A program made the position numbers and the translations under genes. Below, piece by piece: positions 30,701-40,580 of a stretch of 64,000 nucleotides of DNA. The notes beneath the pieces were generated by a model. It searched no databases and was not told where the DNA came from. It worked only from the letters and a program-made list of their open reading frames with translations. How positions within the stretch are numbered: the first letter of the stretch is position 1; each line of letters opens with the position of its first letter. The DNA comes from Hemileia vastatrix (lineage: Eukaryota; Basidiomycota; Pucciniomycetes; Pucciniales; Zaghouaniaceae): the NCBI GenBank assembly GCA_030280995.1, contig JASXTE010000005.1:38537203-38601202 (forward strand). The letters are read 5' to 3'.

Positions 30701-31925
30701 ATTCTCCTCTCAGTCTGAATTCTGACTTGGTAACGAGAGAGAAATTATTTCCAGAAATAGTAAGCTCCATGCTTTTGAGTCTTTTTCGCAGTGCACCCAG
30801 ACTGATGAGGTTTAGTTTAAGTGACGGAACGAGGAGGCAGTTTTCCAGTGGAGTTCGTTGGTTGTTAGTCCCTAGAATTACCATTCCAAAACCCTCGGAG
30901 GGAACAGTGCTTTCGTCACCAAATGCCACGGTGGATTTAGCAGGCGTGAAGGAACAGAAGTGTTCAATGGAATTGAACATATGTTGTGAGGCACCGCTGT
31001 CCAGGACAAAGACTCCGTTGGGGACATTGGCGAAGATAGATAGACATTTTGTTGAGGCCGGTTGGACAGATGATAGATCATGGGGATTAGGAAGCACTTC
31101 TACGGCTATGTTGGCCTTGGCCACCTCAGTTTTTTTATTTTTCAGGTGAGGGTGAAGTTGGAAACACTCGGACTCTTGATGTTTCGTCTTTGGGTTATGT
31201 TTTCCTCCAGAACATATTTCGTAAGTTCGTTTCTCAGAGGTTTGAAAGGCTTTAGGAAGGTCGGTTTGAGTTATGACTTTTTCCAGATTATGATTATCAA
31301 GTGAATCAATTAGGGTTTTGACCGTGATGGATTCTTTGCGAGCTTGCGCATTATGTAACAGGGCATCTCGAAGAGAAGAAAATTCTTTGGGAAGGCGGTA
31401 TAGGAAGTAGGAAGCAAGTAAGTGCTCCTTTAATTCGATTTTGACAGCAACAAGTTCAGCCTCGATATTTTTAATGAGTTCAATGTATTTGTTGATATCT
31501 CCTGGGTAGGAGACTAGTGCAAATTTCTGAAACACACGCATTTGGTTATTCTCGCTCGAGGATTTATAGTGAGACTCCAGATCAGTCCATAATTGGTGGG
31601 GATCATTCTTATTGGCAATCGTGACAAATAGTCGTAGGTGGTAAGGGTTCATAAACTGGGTCATGAGGCCAGCAGCTTTTTGTTTCCTGAGTTTGAATGG
31701 ATTGTGGTCTGGGTCAGATTCGGGTGGAGTTTTGGCATTGTTTATGACGATATCGTAAAGATTTTGTTGCATGAAGATGCTTTCCATCCTGAAAGCCCAT
31801 AGCTGGTAGTTATCCTTGTCTAGTACAGGAACTCCAGTGAGGTTTACGTCAGAGGTCTGCATGATCGTGTAGAGATAGTGGATGATTAACGACTGGATTA
31901 AGGTAAGGTAGACACCCGGTCTCAT
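27744..31925 (-). CDS. Ty1/copia Gag-Pol polyprotein (J)
   Basis: A 1393-residue intact ORF in copia order. Gag covers residues ~22-240 with a degenerate knuckle (CSGGKHNPKTKHQESEC). The aspartic protease has VLDSGAS at about 306-312. Integrase has its HHCC region from ~440 (HNRLGHPG; CESC) and D, D, E in HSDLSG, NDGGGEY and PVAERAN. Reverse transcriptase spans about 890-1130 with FETFAPTGRL, MDVKGAFLHG and the LHVDDLAVFG box near 1060. RNase H has DADWAG, SSSEAEY and YGDNQGA. The ATG at 31925 lies in the primer site only 5 nt from the LTR, so the internal Met22 (31862, MQTSDVN) is the more likely start. The stop TGA is inside the 3' LTR. Expected role: particle formation, reverse transcription and integration. 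Confidence 0.95.
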   Translation of the reverse strand: MRPGVYLTLIQSLIIHYLYTIMQTSDVNLTGVPVLDKDNYQLWAFRMESIFMQQNLYDIVINNAKTPPESDPDHNPFKLRKQKAAGLMTQFMNPYHLRLFVTIANKNDPHQLWTDLESHYKSSSENNQMRVFQKFALVSYPGDINKYIELIKNIEAELVAVKIELKEHLLASYFLYRLPKEFSSLRDALLHNAQARKESITVKTLIDSLDNHNLEKVITQTDLPKAFQTSEKRTYEICSGGKHNPKTKHQESECFQLHPHLKNKKTEVAKANIAVEVLPNPHDLSSVQPASTKCLSIFANVPNGVFVLDSGASQHMFNSIEHFCSFTPAKSTVAFGDESTVPSEGFGMVILGTNNQRTPLENCLLVPSLKLNLISLGALRKRLKSMELTISGNNFSLVTKSEFRLRGEFEDDLLVLKDVFTGKSPSANASFLSVTNPSVTWHNRLGHPGKAVMDHLGTHHVIQMSDSVDNFCESCIEAKHHSLPFPGSLPKASRPLEYIHSDLSGKIFPPSIGGSLYYFQLTDYFTSYRFIYILKNKSDTFSTFLHFKKTIELALNNKICHLVNDGGGEYCNKEFKNYLHSEGIQMHITAPYTPQQNPVAERANRTTTEKAKALLFHANLPPELWAEAVTTAVYLYNRTPTKTQQMKSPFEKLFGTPPKLSHLRTFGCSAYALIPKKLRKGKFDPSASQYILVGYDEALSSYRLLDPKTHNITYSHDVVFNENEFPYLKLRQLSDTTQTLPFPPLTEDCDEIAPNQPIPASPSCDEESPEESNPSPVPSEENQSDSTSESNPEEEDEEVLDLIRPTRIPVNERFTYIPEDVPPPHEISSDINPNNIISQPRTRRPPDRTFLTSVSPLASEVPVPTTFHEAISGQESDAWAGAISKELENMKNHHVWEIIEKPPAIKTIGAKWVFSVKENDSGGIAKFKARLCAQGFLQQEGIDYFETFAPTGRLTTFRALLALAIQNGYNMEHMDVKGAFLHGTLEEDVFMRVPPGVNSPPSINQPILKLKKSIYGLKQSPRCWSKEINQFFSTIDMTPSSADPCLFISKNPNNPIFVYLHVDDLAVFGKDLTQFKEKIKERFDMEFLGPLSYFLGMKVTHHHNTISLSQPSYVKNLLKEYNMSSCKPVVTPLLPHDHLLPATPSEILNFNNLKINYRRAVGSLNYLVQCTRPDLSFAVSQLSQHLEQPGISHWIAFKHVLRYLAGSVDLALTYSQQNTTFNPQGHFSWSNPTGFADADWAGCPSTRRSTSGYLFLLNGGAISWQSKKQPTVALSSSEAEYRSCTTAGQEAIWLKNLFESLHIPISSPLTIYGDNQGAIALSQNPVFQARTKHIEVQYHWIREQVLLGNIEIPYTPTNAMLADSLTKSTPGKSLQSFLNSCGLLPSKPQDRRV
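27749..27760 (-). other. Polypurine tract of J
   Basis: Minus strand AAGACAGGAGGG immediately before the LTR start TGTGAGAA. It is also coding sequence (PQDRR). Confidence 0.7.
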
Positions 31926-31929
31926 AATC
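31917..31929 (-). other. Primer binding site of J (initiator-Met anticodon type)
   Basis: Directly after the 5' LTR the minus strand reads GATTATGAGACC. TTATGAG is the exact complement of the CTCATAA anticodon loop of initiator tRNA-Met, the half-tRNA priming mode known from Drosophila copia and Ty5. The match outside the loop is only partial. Confidence 0.55.
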
Positions 31930-32562
31930 TGTTAGACAAGGATAGCCTTATGGCAATGGTAATTATCCCAAGTAAGCAACAAGTACGAGCTCAAGGGAGT
32001 AGTGAGTAATAGATACCTGCAGAAGTGGTTGGTTAACTAAGTATATTTCAAGTGAGATAATAGTAGCAGCACTAAGTGTAAAACAAAGAGTACCTTATGG
32101 CAATGGTAATTATCCCAAGTAAGCAACAAGTACGAGCTCAAGGGAGTAGTGAGTAATAGATACCTGATTGCCATAATGGTGTAAAGGATGTTAATAATGT
32201 TTTAGGTGAAAAATAAAGAAAGATAGACGTACCTGCAGAAGTGGTTGGTTAACTAAGGAATAATAGTAGGAGCAGAGTCCTATTTATCCTCGATAGTGCC
32301 AGCACTTTCTGCAGGTATGTACATGTACGGTGTTTACTTATTTAACTAAGTTCAATATATATAGAGTAATCAGGAGTAAATAGAAGTTAATCAGGTGGAG
32401 GTACGCTAGTATAACTGCAGGATCAGGTAAGGGATAGTGCTAATTACCAATAGTAGCTGAGAAAGGAAACGTAGAGGAAATTTATGCAGAGATTAATAAT
32501 GAAGGGATAAATGCGATATTAGACTGAAGTAACTACGACAGAGAATTGCCACATTTCTCACA
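31930..32562 (-). repeat. 5' LTR of J (633 bp)
   Basis: Same sequence as 27116-27748, including the internal duplications. Followed at 32563 by the second TCCCT. Confidence 0.95.
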
Positions 32563-32892
32563 TCCCTTACTTTGCCCCATGTGTCTTAATCACAATTTTC
32601 TGGTTCACTATCTACTTCCAGATACTTTCTCAGCCAATCCATTTGCTCAATCGGCTCATCAACTGAATCCCTGTCCTCTGAAAGTGTATATTCATCATTA
32701 CTTGATGTCAATCCATTATCCTATTTGTCTAATTCTTGAATTGCTTTTCCAGATGTTCCTCTTCTTAATACATTAGTTTCAACATCAAATTCTTACACAT
32801 TGATCTCCTCATGATTTCTTTTGTTAAACCATCTTAGTTTAGCTTAATCACAGATGCTTCCTAAAAATACTGATGAATTTTTTTTTCTTTCC
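32563..32892 (-). pseudogene. Relic K, right half (linker between RNase H and integrase)
   Basis: On the minus strand a decayed acidic stretch of the kind seen between RNase H and integrase in B-type pol (DEYTLSEDRDSVDEP), interrupted by J. No intact frame. It ends where an LTR-like TGTGGTG start occurs at 32893. Confidence 0.5.
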
Positions 32893-33893
32893 AGTGTGGT
32901 GTTCCAAATCTGGGTAGGCCTTTGGAGTGCATATTTGGAGGTGTTTTTTTAGTAGACTGCAGTTGGGTTTATGGTGGCTTTATTGGTTTTTTGTGAGTTT
33001 TAGATGTTTAGTTGTATTTTTTTAGGCTTAATCTAGGGTCACTTATTAAGTCTTAGCTTAATTTTCTTTCTTTTCTCCCGATTTTTGTATTTGTTACATT
33101 TAATTAACTTGTTTCTATGTGTAGTTATTGTTTTTTAGAGCTTTTTTTTGGGTGTTTATGGGCATTTAAAGGCCTAAAAGCAGCCGCCTGACACTAGGAA
33201 GCCATCCCTAAATTGGGTGGCCTGTCTGCCTATGCAAGTGGAAGCCTCTAGAGGCGTTTTTATGCATGTAGAGAGGTGAGAGAATAGGATTTGGCTAGGA
33301 AAAAGCCAGGGTATTCTGTGTGTTAGATAGTAAAGCAAGTTTAAGGACATCCTAGCTTATCATCAACCATCTTTTATACCTGGAATCTCTGTGCCTCACT
33401 CTTTTGTGCTTGTTTGTGGAATCTTTTTCTGGGTTGTAAAAAGTTTAGTTCTTACTTGGCCTCAACTCTTATCACTTTTTTCTCTGGTATAGTCTTGAAA
33501 GCTATCTCAAGTATTATTTCTGTCTCTGGTGTGGCTTTAAAACCTAAATCAAAATTCATTTCTTTCTCTGGTGTGGACATTGAGCTACATTTCAGTTCTT
33601 TGGTATGGTAGTTTGTCTGGTGACTACTTTCTTGGCTGATCAAGCAGTCAAGTGTGTTGGAAGGGGGTTTTCGCAAAAAAGACTCAATATACTTTAGCAG
33701 GTAAATCTCACTCTATTTTTTAAAGGGACAGGTGATTTTCTCTCTGGTTTCTCTCAAAATCCCTTGATTGAGGCATGTAGCTAGCACTATAGGATTGTCT
33801 TCATTTCTGGCTCCCAAAGTGGGGTTAGGACTGCTAGCTCTTTGGAGTGTTTTTTTCTTTTTTTGCCCCTTTTGGTGATTTTGGTCTTGATGA
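32893..33893 (+). repeat. Probable 5' LTR and leader of gypsy I
   Basis: It begins TGTGGTGTTCC, similar to the TGTGGTAG and TGTGGTAC starts of related LTRs, and ends upstream of the I gag. The LTR end and primer site are not recognisable, so the border inside this segment is open. A GGC-rich segment with GGCCTAAAAGCAGCCGCC at about 33170-33190 resembles a similar GC-rich spot at 61160-61190 near the end of G. Confidence 0.45.
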
Positions 33894-36280
33894 ATGTCTT
33901 CTGGCCCTTCTATTCCTATGATGACTTTTAGTGAGGAGGGAGGTCCTCCTGCTATGATGGTTAGGAAGTGTTTTAAGATCAAAACTTGGGATGGTACCAA
34001 GTTTAATTGTGAAGATGTGAAGTGGTTTATGGAGAAGTATGAGGCTGCTGCTGGTGTGGATGGTGCTTCTTGCCTGGATATGGTGAAGCAATTTATTTTC
34101 TTCATTGGTGATAGGCAGTGGAGAAGGAGGTGGTAGCCCTGTCTGGCTACAAGAAGAGGGATTGGAAGCTATTGTGTGGGGGAATGGTGGATAAATGGGT
34201 TGTCAGGTTCACTATTGCAGATCTAAACAAGGTTTTCAGTGAATGGCAATCATATGGTGGTGCCCGTAACTTGCATAGTGTACAGGAAGTTTCTGCTACA
34301 GTTTGACCCTGTTGTGGAATATTTGGTTGACGTAGAGAAGGTAACACATGAGAATTCTGCCAAAGATGTTTTTTTGTCTGCCCTGGCTAGAGATGTTAGA
34401 ATTGATGTGTTGAATGATCTGCCCAAGAAGGAAATTATGAAGACTCTGGCTAATGGGTACCATAAGGTTCTGGCTTGGATAAGGGGAAAGAGGCTGTGGA
34501 GGCCCATTTAAAGTTTTTGGCTGTGGAAAACTATCAAGAGGAGTGTGTCAAATATTTCAGCAAAGTAAGTGAGGCTTTGGATGATCAGGAAGTTAAGATG
34601 AAGAAGGAAGAGAAGAAGGTTGTGAAGTTTAAAAAAGCGGAGAGTGACCCAGTGATGGAGCAACTTGTGAACTTGACCAAGAAGTTGCACATCTTTGTGC
34701 ACAAAGCTCAAAAGGTGAATAGGGTCTTATGGTAGCAGGCCAAGAATTTTGAGAGGAGGGCAGGTGGTATAAGTGATCCTTGGGTGTGCTCATATTTTAG
34801 TAGGAGGGGGCACAGGTCAAATGATTGTTAGGCTATGAAAAGAGATATGTCAGAGGGAAAAATTTAGTTCAATGGAAGGGTGTTCAAGTTCCCTTATAGT
34901 TTATTTGTAAAGCGCAGAGAGGGGAAGGCTTCTGTTGATTTGGTCAGGAGAAGGGGTGGTCTCAATCAGAGGAGGCTAAGGTTTGTGGAGATTCCTGATC
35001 ACAGGAATTCTTCTGCTAAAGAAAGTGTTGATGTCAAGTAAAAGGGGAAGGAGGTCAATAAGGTCTCTTTCTCTACTTCTTATGGTGGTTTGGAGTTGTA
35101 TTCTTGTGAGGCACAGTCAAAAAGGAAATATTTTGCTGGTGTCTATGATGTTGATTCTGGGAGAGTGGGTAGACACAAGAGCACTTTACAGGCTCAGCCT
35201 AAGCCAAAGGCTCCCAAGGTGCATCCAAAGATGGAGGCCAGAAGTAAAGTTAGTAAGGAGGAGCTGCACAAATTCAGAAGGGAATTGCAGATATGGGCCC
35301 ACAAAATTTTGGTGCTTATGATCTGAATGGGGATCAAATGCCTATGGATTTGGATTCTGACTCTGAGGAAAATGTTCCTTTGGCTTCTTTTCCAAAGCCC
35401 AGTGGGGCCATGGTCACAAGTGATGGCTCTGGCTTGGTTCCTGTGGTCAGTAAATTGTGGATGGAGGTGCTGGACCTCAAGAGGCATCAAGGCCTAAAGT
35501 GGAGAAACCAAAAACCCATTTTGAGAGTCCATTGGTTTCAGGAAGAATTGATGTAACAGACTCTGTGTTAGAGAAAATGAATAAGGAAATATCTCCTTGA
35601 CTTACTGGGAGTTGTTTTCTATCAGTCCTGGTTTGGCTGAGAAGAAAAAGAAGATCTTGGCCTGGAGAAGGGTCTCTTCTGGGGAGGTGGAGTTTTTTTG
35701 TGATTCTGCTGAGAAGTTTGGGGAAAATTTGGAGACTCATTTCTCTGCTCTCTTGGGGCTTGTCAATGTCACTCTGAATGGAAAATCCATCAGAGCTTTG
35801 GTTGATTCTGTTTCTCAGATCAATCTCATTTGTCTCCCTGAGGCAACTCAATTGGGCCTCCCTATCAAAACTGGTATCTCTAGCAACTTGAGAAGAATTG
35901 CTGCTGGATGTTGGTGGAGCTTCTGGGAAGGTGAACTTTTATATTTCTAAAGGCACTTTTAGGGAAGTTTTGGGTGGCCCATTTTTGATGTATTTTTCAG
36001 CCAGGATTGTTTATCAAACTGGATTTGGCATTAGCTTGGAGCTGATAGGGGAGGAGAAAAGGACCTTGTATATGAGGTTGTCTTCACCTGGTGAATAGGG
36101 TTGGGAGACTAGGCCTTGTCTTAGCTCAATGTTTCACTGCCCTGATTGTTGTTAGAGGAGAAGAGAATATATGTCTGCTTTTGGTTTTTTGGAAGGGAGC
36201 TGAGGCTCTGATAGAGAGCCTAATTTTTAGAGTAGGAGGGGCTGATCACCCAAGTGGTGCAATCTCTTTCTTTCAGTAGA
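33894..36280 (+). pseudogene. gag-protease of gypsy I, decayed
   Basis: From ATG 33894 this follows the gag of B closely in protein sequence (KTWDGTKFNCEDVKWFMEKYEAAAGVDGAS). It is broken into at least six pieces by frameshifts and stops (about 34130, 34305, 34480, 34735, 35325, 35555). A knuckle remnant lies near 34790 (CSYFSRRGHRSNDC). The protease block at 35597-35950 has ALVDSVSQ where DSGSQ is expected. The end reads VGGADHPS, matching the gag/pol overlap of B. Non-functional. Confidence 0.85.
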
Positions 36281-38727
36281 AATCCCAGGTTGTAGTGGGT
36301 CAGCTCATTTGGAGATATTCCAAGTGGACCTTCAGCTTTCTTTGTATAATGTTTCTCCTCTCTGCAAGTATTCTTCAAGTTCTTATCAAGTCTCTTTTCA
36401 TTTAACATTTTCAAGATTAATTTTATTTCAAGTTCAAGAGGAAAGATGGGGTCTACATCTTTGTAAAGGAAAAGCCTTGGGGTGGTGAGATTGGAGTCTA
36501 AATGTAAGTCCTCTCATTTGTGCACCACTAGGGTAATTTCTACACCTTTTAAAAAATATTACCTTGGCCACAAATATAAGAAATTGTGCAGCCCTTATTT
36601 CTGTTTTAGGAAAGGTGCCCCATTAAGAAATGAAGAAAAAAATTTCAAGATAATTGAAGATAATCAAGAAAAAAATCTGAAGATAAAGAAGAAAGAAGAT
36701 CAAAAAAATTTATTTCAATATTATTTGGCTTAAGTGGTGAGGAGTGGTGGAATTAATGTTGATAGTGAGGAGGAAAGTGATAATGTGGAATGGAAGAGCT
36801 TTGGAGAGGTGAGATTGGGGTCTAATAGTAATTGCTCCCAATTTTTCACTGCCAGGGTTTCTTCTACATCTTTCAAAATCATTACCTTGGCCACACCCAT
36901 GAGCATTGGGGACACCCCTGCTTATTTTAATAGGAAGACTGAAGAAGCTCCTGTTGAAGATGAAGATCTGGAAGTGGATTTTTCTAAATACAAGAAGGTA
37001 GAAGTGAAAGTTAGGCCTGTTAATGAGCCTATGAAAGCTGGGCTGAGACTACCTTTGAAGAGGCTTCCCTTTTCAAGAGATCCTTATGTGACACCTTTAG
37101 TGAAGAATCCACCTGATTTTGTGGAAACTGCTAGGATTACTGAGGAAAGGTTGGAGGTGGTGAATTTTGGTCTTGATGGGTGGTTATCTGAAGAGGAGAG
37201 GAAGTAGTTGTTGAATTTGATGGTGTTTAGGGAAAAGGAAATTGCTTTTGAGGAGGAGGAAAGAGGAGTTTTGGAACATTCTTATGGTTCACCTTATCTG
37301 ATTCCAGTGGTTTGTCATGAGTCTTTGAAAATCAAAATAATTCAAATTCCTGTTTCTATAAGGGATGATTTTATGGAGATTTTCAGGAAAAGGGTCAGGA
37401 AAGGGTTGTATGAACAGTCAACCTCAATTTATTCTAGTCCTATGTTCTGTGTCAAGAAGTAAAATGTCAAGCTTAGGGTGGTTCATGATCTTAGGGCCTT
37501 AAATAGAGTGACTATCAAGGATGCTGGAATGCTTCCAAGTGCAGAGGATTTTGTGTGGGATTTTTCTGGAAGGGTGTAGTATGGTTTGGGAAATATTATG
37601 GGTGTTTATGATGAGAGGGAGCTCCATGTGGACTATAGGCCTCTCACTACTTTTGAGACTCCCCTGGGAAGGTTTCAATTGACCAATTTACCTCAAGGAG
37701 CTACTAATTCTTTTGCTGTTTACCAGGCATGGATGGCTTGGATACTGTAGGATGAAGTACCAACTTATGCTTGTATCTTTATTAATTATTGTGGAATTAA
37801 AGGGCCAACATTTGATTATGATAAAGAAGTGTTGAAGGAAAACCCTTGCAATAGGAGGTTTGTATGGGAGTACGCTGTGTCACTAAAGATAATTTTTTTT
37901 AGGATAGAGGAGGCTGGTTTGACTGTTTCTGGGTCAAATTTCTGTTGTTGTGTACCAGCATTGTATATTTTGGGTCATGTGGTGTGTAAGGAGGAAAAGA
38001 TTATGGCACAGAAGAGGGTTAATAAAATTCAATCATGGCCAAGATGAAAGAATACTACTGAAGTCAAGAGATTCTTGGGTGTTTGTGTTTATGTGAGGAT
38101 ATTTATTAAGGAATTCTCTTTGTTGGCTACTCCTTTAAGGAAGTTGACAAGAAAGGATGCTGATTTGGAGTGGGATGATGATTGTGAAGAGGAATTATTG
38201 AATTTGAAGAAGGTGGTAGGGGAGGATATTGTGTTGCATAAGCTGGATTATGGTGTTGGGGATGGGAAGATTTATTTGGCCATGGATTCAAGTTATATTT
38301 CTTCTGGTGCTGTTCTGTCTCAGGAGGATAAGAATGGGAAATTCAATCCCGTCAGGTATGAAGCTGTGGTGTTCAATGAAGTGGAATCAAGGTACTCTCA
38401 GCTAAAGTTGGAGCTCTGTGGTGTGGAAAAATTCTAGAAGAAGTTGCAGACTGTTTTTTGGGGGCAGAATTTTGATCTGCAGGTGGATGTTAAATCTTTG
38501 GTGCAGATGCTCAACACTCCTAGTCTTCCAAATTCTCCTACTTCTAGGTGGGTTGCATTTATTCAGCACTTCTCCTTTTATTTGGTACACAAGCCAGGAA
38601 AAACTTGCACGATGCCAGATGGTTTGTCAAGAAGACCAAGAATAGATGAAGATTCTGAGTCAGAAGAGTTTGATGAAGTAATTCCTGTGGTTAGGGCCAG
38701 CACAAGAGGTGCTTATAGTTTTTCTTA

Positions 38728-38783
38728 CCTCTAGAAAGAGGTTAAACTGATTAATTTGGCCCTCCCTAAAGGGGTTAAACTGG
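38728..38783 (+). repeat. Two mini-hairpin units inside I pol
   Basis: CCTC-TAGAAA-GAGG-TTAAACTG and CCTC-CCTAAA-GGGG-TTAAACTGG; the second keeps the stem through a G-U pair. They lie in the linker after RNase H, the position of units at 10681-10760 in B and 55090 in G. Confidence 0.7.
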
Positions 38784-39338
38784 CTTGATCTAATCTTTAT
38801 TCTGTTGATGAGGTTACTTTTGTTGATGAAGAAGGGGCTTTTGTTTGGGATGGCTCAAATTTAGAGAATGGTGTTTTTGTTTGTACACTGGATTCTCATA
38901 TAATTCTGTGGAAGGAGAGGGAGGTACCAAAACTTAAAGATTGGTGTCCTGGATGGGCTGGTCAATGGGCTCATGTGTATTCTGGTGATTTTGATGACAG
39001 GGTTGTGCCCTTGGATGCCATTATTTTGGATTTTGAAGATGAGACTTGGGGTCAGTCTGGGTTTTATTTTTTAATGGTGGAATATCTGTTGATCTTGTAG
39101 AGGCCAGATAGCTGTGATTATGAAACTTGATGTTCAATCAAGAAAAAGAGTCCTGAATTTTATGTGTCAGGAAGAAGTTTTATGAGGAGTAGACATCCAA
39201 ATTTATTAAGGTGTGGTGACTCAGAAAATGGATCAAGAGTTGTTCTTGAAGTCCTTGCATGAAAACCTTGATTGTAAAGGATCTGAAAATACTTATAGAA
39301 GAGTAGCAGACAGATTTTAGTGGCCTGGTATGAAGTTG

Positions 39339-39599
39339 CACCATGCAATATAAGGGGTGGACTTGCTAGCAAGTCCCCAATCTGAACTCAGATGGAACTC
39401 AGATGGAAATTAGACTGAACTCATATTAAACCCATAATGAACTCTACCTGAACATCCACCTAAACTTTTTCTGATGAGTAGTGTTCATTCCTGATTGTAT
39501 GGTTTCTTTGTCAATAGCTCAATGTGTTTTCAATCTGTGGTGAGTTTTGGTCCAAGGTTGTGGACTCGCTAGCAATTCCGCCCCCCATATTGTGTGGTG
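39339..39599. mobile_element. 261-bp TIR transposon (MITE-like) in I integrase
   Basis: The ends are imperfect inverted repeats of ~38 bp: CACCATGCAATATAAGGGG…TTGCTAGCAAGTCC on the left, and CACCACACAATATGGGGGG…TTGCTAGCGAGTCC read inward from the right. It is flanked by a 3-bp duplication TTG (39336-39338 and 39600-39602). The empty site is visible in G near 55660 (GAAGTTGGCTG). No coding capacity. A CACCA terminus with a 3-bp duplication points toward CACTA-like or PIF/Harbinger-like mobilisation, not decided. Confidence 0.8.
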
Positions 39600-40580
39600 T
39601 TGGCTGTTAAAATTTGGGTCCAATCTTGTGAAGAATGTCAAAGGAGAAGTCACTTGTAGCCAAAGAGGTTGGCCATGCTACTGGAGAATCAACTGTGTTT
39701 GGAAGAGTCAGTCTGGATGCTGTCTATATCAATAAGGCCAGTTATAATTATTTATTTTTTGCCATGGATGATTTATCTGGTTGGGTTGAGGCAGTGCCTC
39801 TGGTTAATTTGACTGCCAAGAATGTGGTAGAATCTTTGAACAAGGGGTGGATATATAGGTATGGGCTGGTGAAATTAGTTACTGTTGATGTAGGAACAGA
39901 GTTTGGAGCAAAATTCAAGGAAGCTGTTACTAGTTTTGGGTCCAAGATCAGAGTGGTTACTCCTTTTTATCCTGAAGCTAAATTCATGGTTGAAAGAAGC
40001 ATCAATTTTTGAAGGATTCTTTGGTCAAGATATGTTGGGATAGTGCAGAAAAACAGAGGCATTATTTAGCTTGGTTTTGTTTGCTGACAGAATTAATGTC
40101 AAGAGGACTACTAGATATTCACCTTATGAACTTATTTTTGGTCAGAAAGTGGTTTTACCAGTTGATTTGGAGGCGATTTCTTATTTGGGAGTTGATTGGG
40201 ATGAAGTTTGTTTAACTGAAGACTTATTATGTGCCAGAATGAATCATCTTGAAGGAAAGGAGGAATTTCATGAGAAATCCTATGAAAAGATGATGAAGAT
40301 CAGGATTAATTTAGTTAGATATTGGGATAAGAGGTTGGAACACAGGCTATGGATTCCTTTAAAGCCTGGATGTTTGGTATTGTTTTATAATAAGAGTTTG
40401 GAGAGTCAGTGGGGCATGATGCTCCATGACAGGTGGAATTGTCCTTATAGAGTTAAATCTCAACTCTCATTTGGATCATATCAATTGGAGGAATTGGATG
40501 GGGCAGTCTTAAAAAAGTGAGTGGCTGCTGACCTGGTTAAGAGATTTTATCCCAGAGGCACAAGAAGGGAAGAAGGCTAA

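Larger units (their letters stand above)
27116..32562 (-). mobile_element. Ty1/copia element J, complete and young
   Basis: 5447 bp with two 633-bp LTRs that look identical base for base, a 5-bp duplication TCCCT on both sides, a primer site, one intact Gag-Pol ORF and a polypurine tract. Identical LTRs imply a very recent insertion. It is the most likely autonomous mobile element in the window. Confidence 0.95.
36281..40580 (+). pseudogene. pol of gypsy I, decayed
   Basis: Order as in B: a linker, RT (36734-37800 region, with PMFCVKK, VVHDLRALNRV and IFINYCG in place of FIDDGG), RNase H (38075-38640, to KPGKTCTMPDGLSRR), a linker carrying two mini-hairpin units at 38728-38783, and integrase (39040-40580) with DAVYINKASYNY, TVDVGTEFG and the tail RFYPRG. 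Many stops, for example at 37207, 37462 and 38047. A linker segment is present twice (about 36480-36600 and 36808-36905). Integrase is interrupted at 39339-39599 by a small DNA transposon. The final stop TAA is at 40578. Confidence 0.87.

Noticed and set aside
30607..31149. 180-residue plus-strand ORF over the copia Gag-Pol
   Set aside because: Entirely antisense to an intact conserved ORF in J, with no motif and no intron signals.
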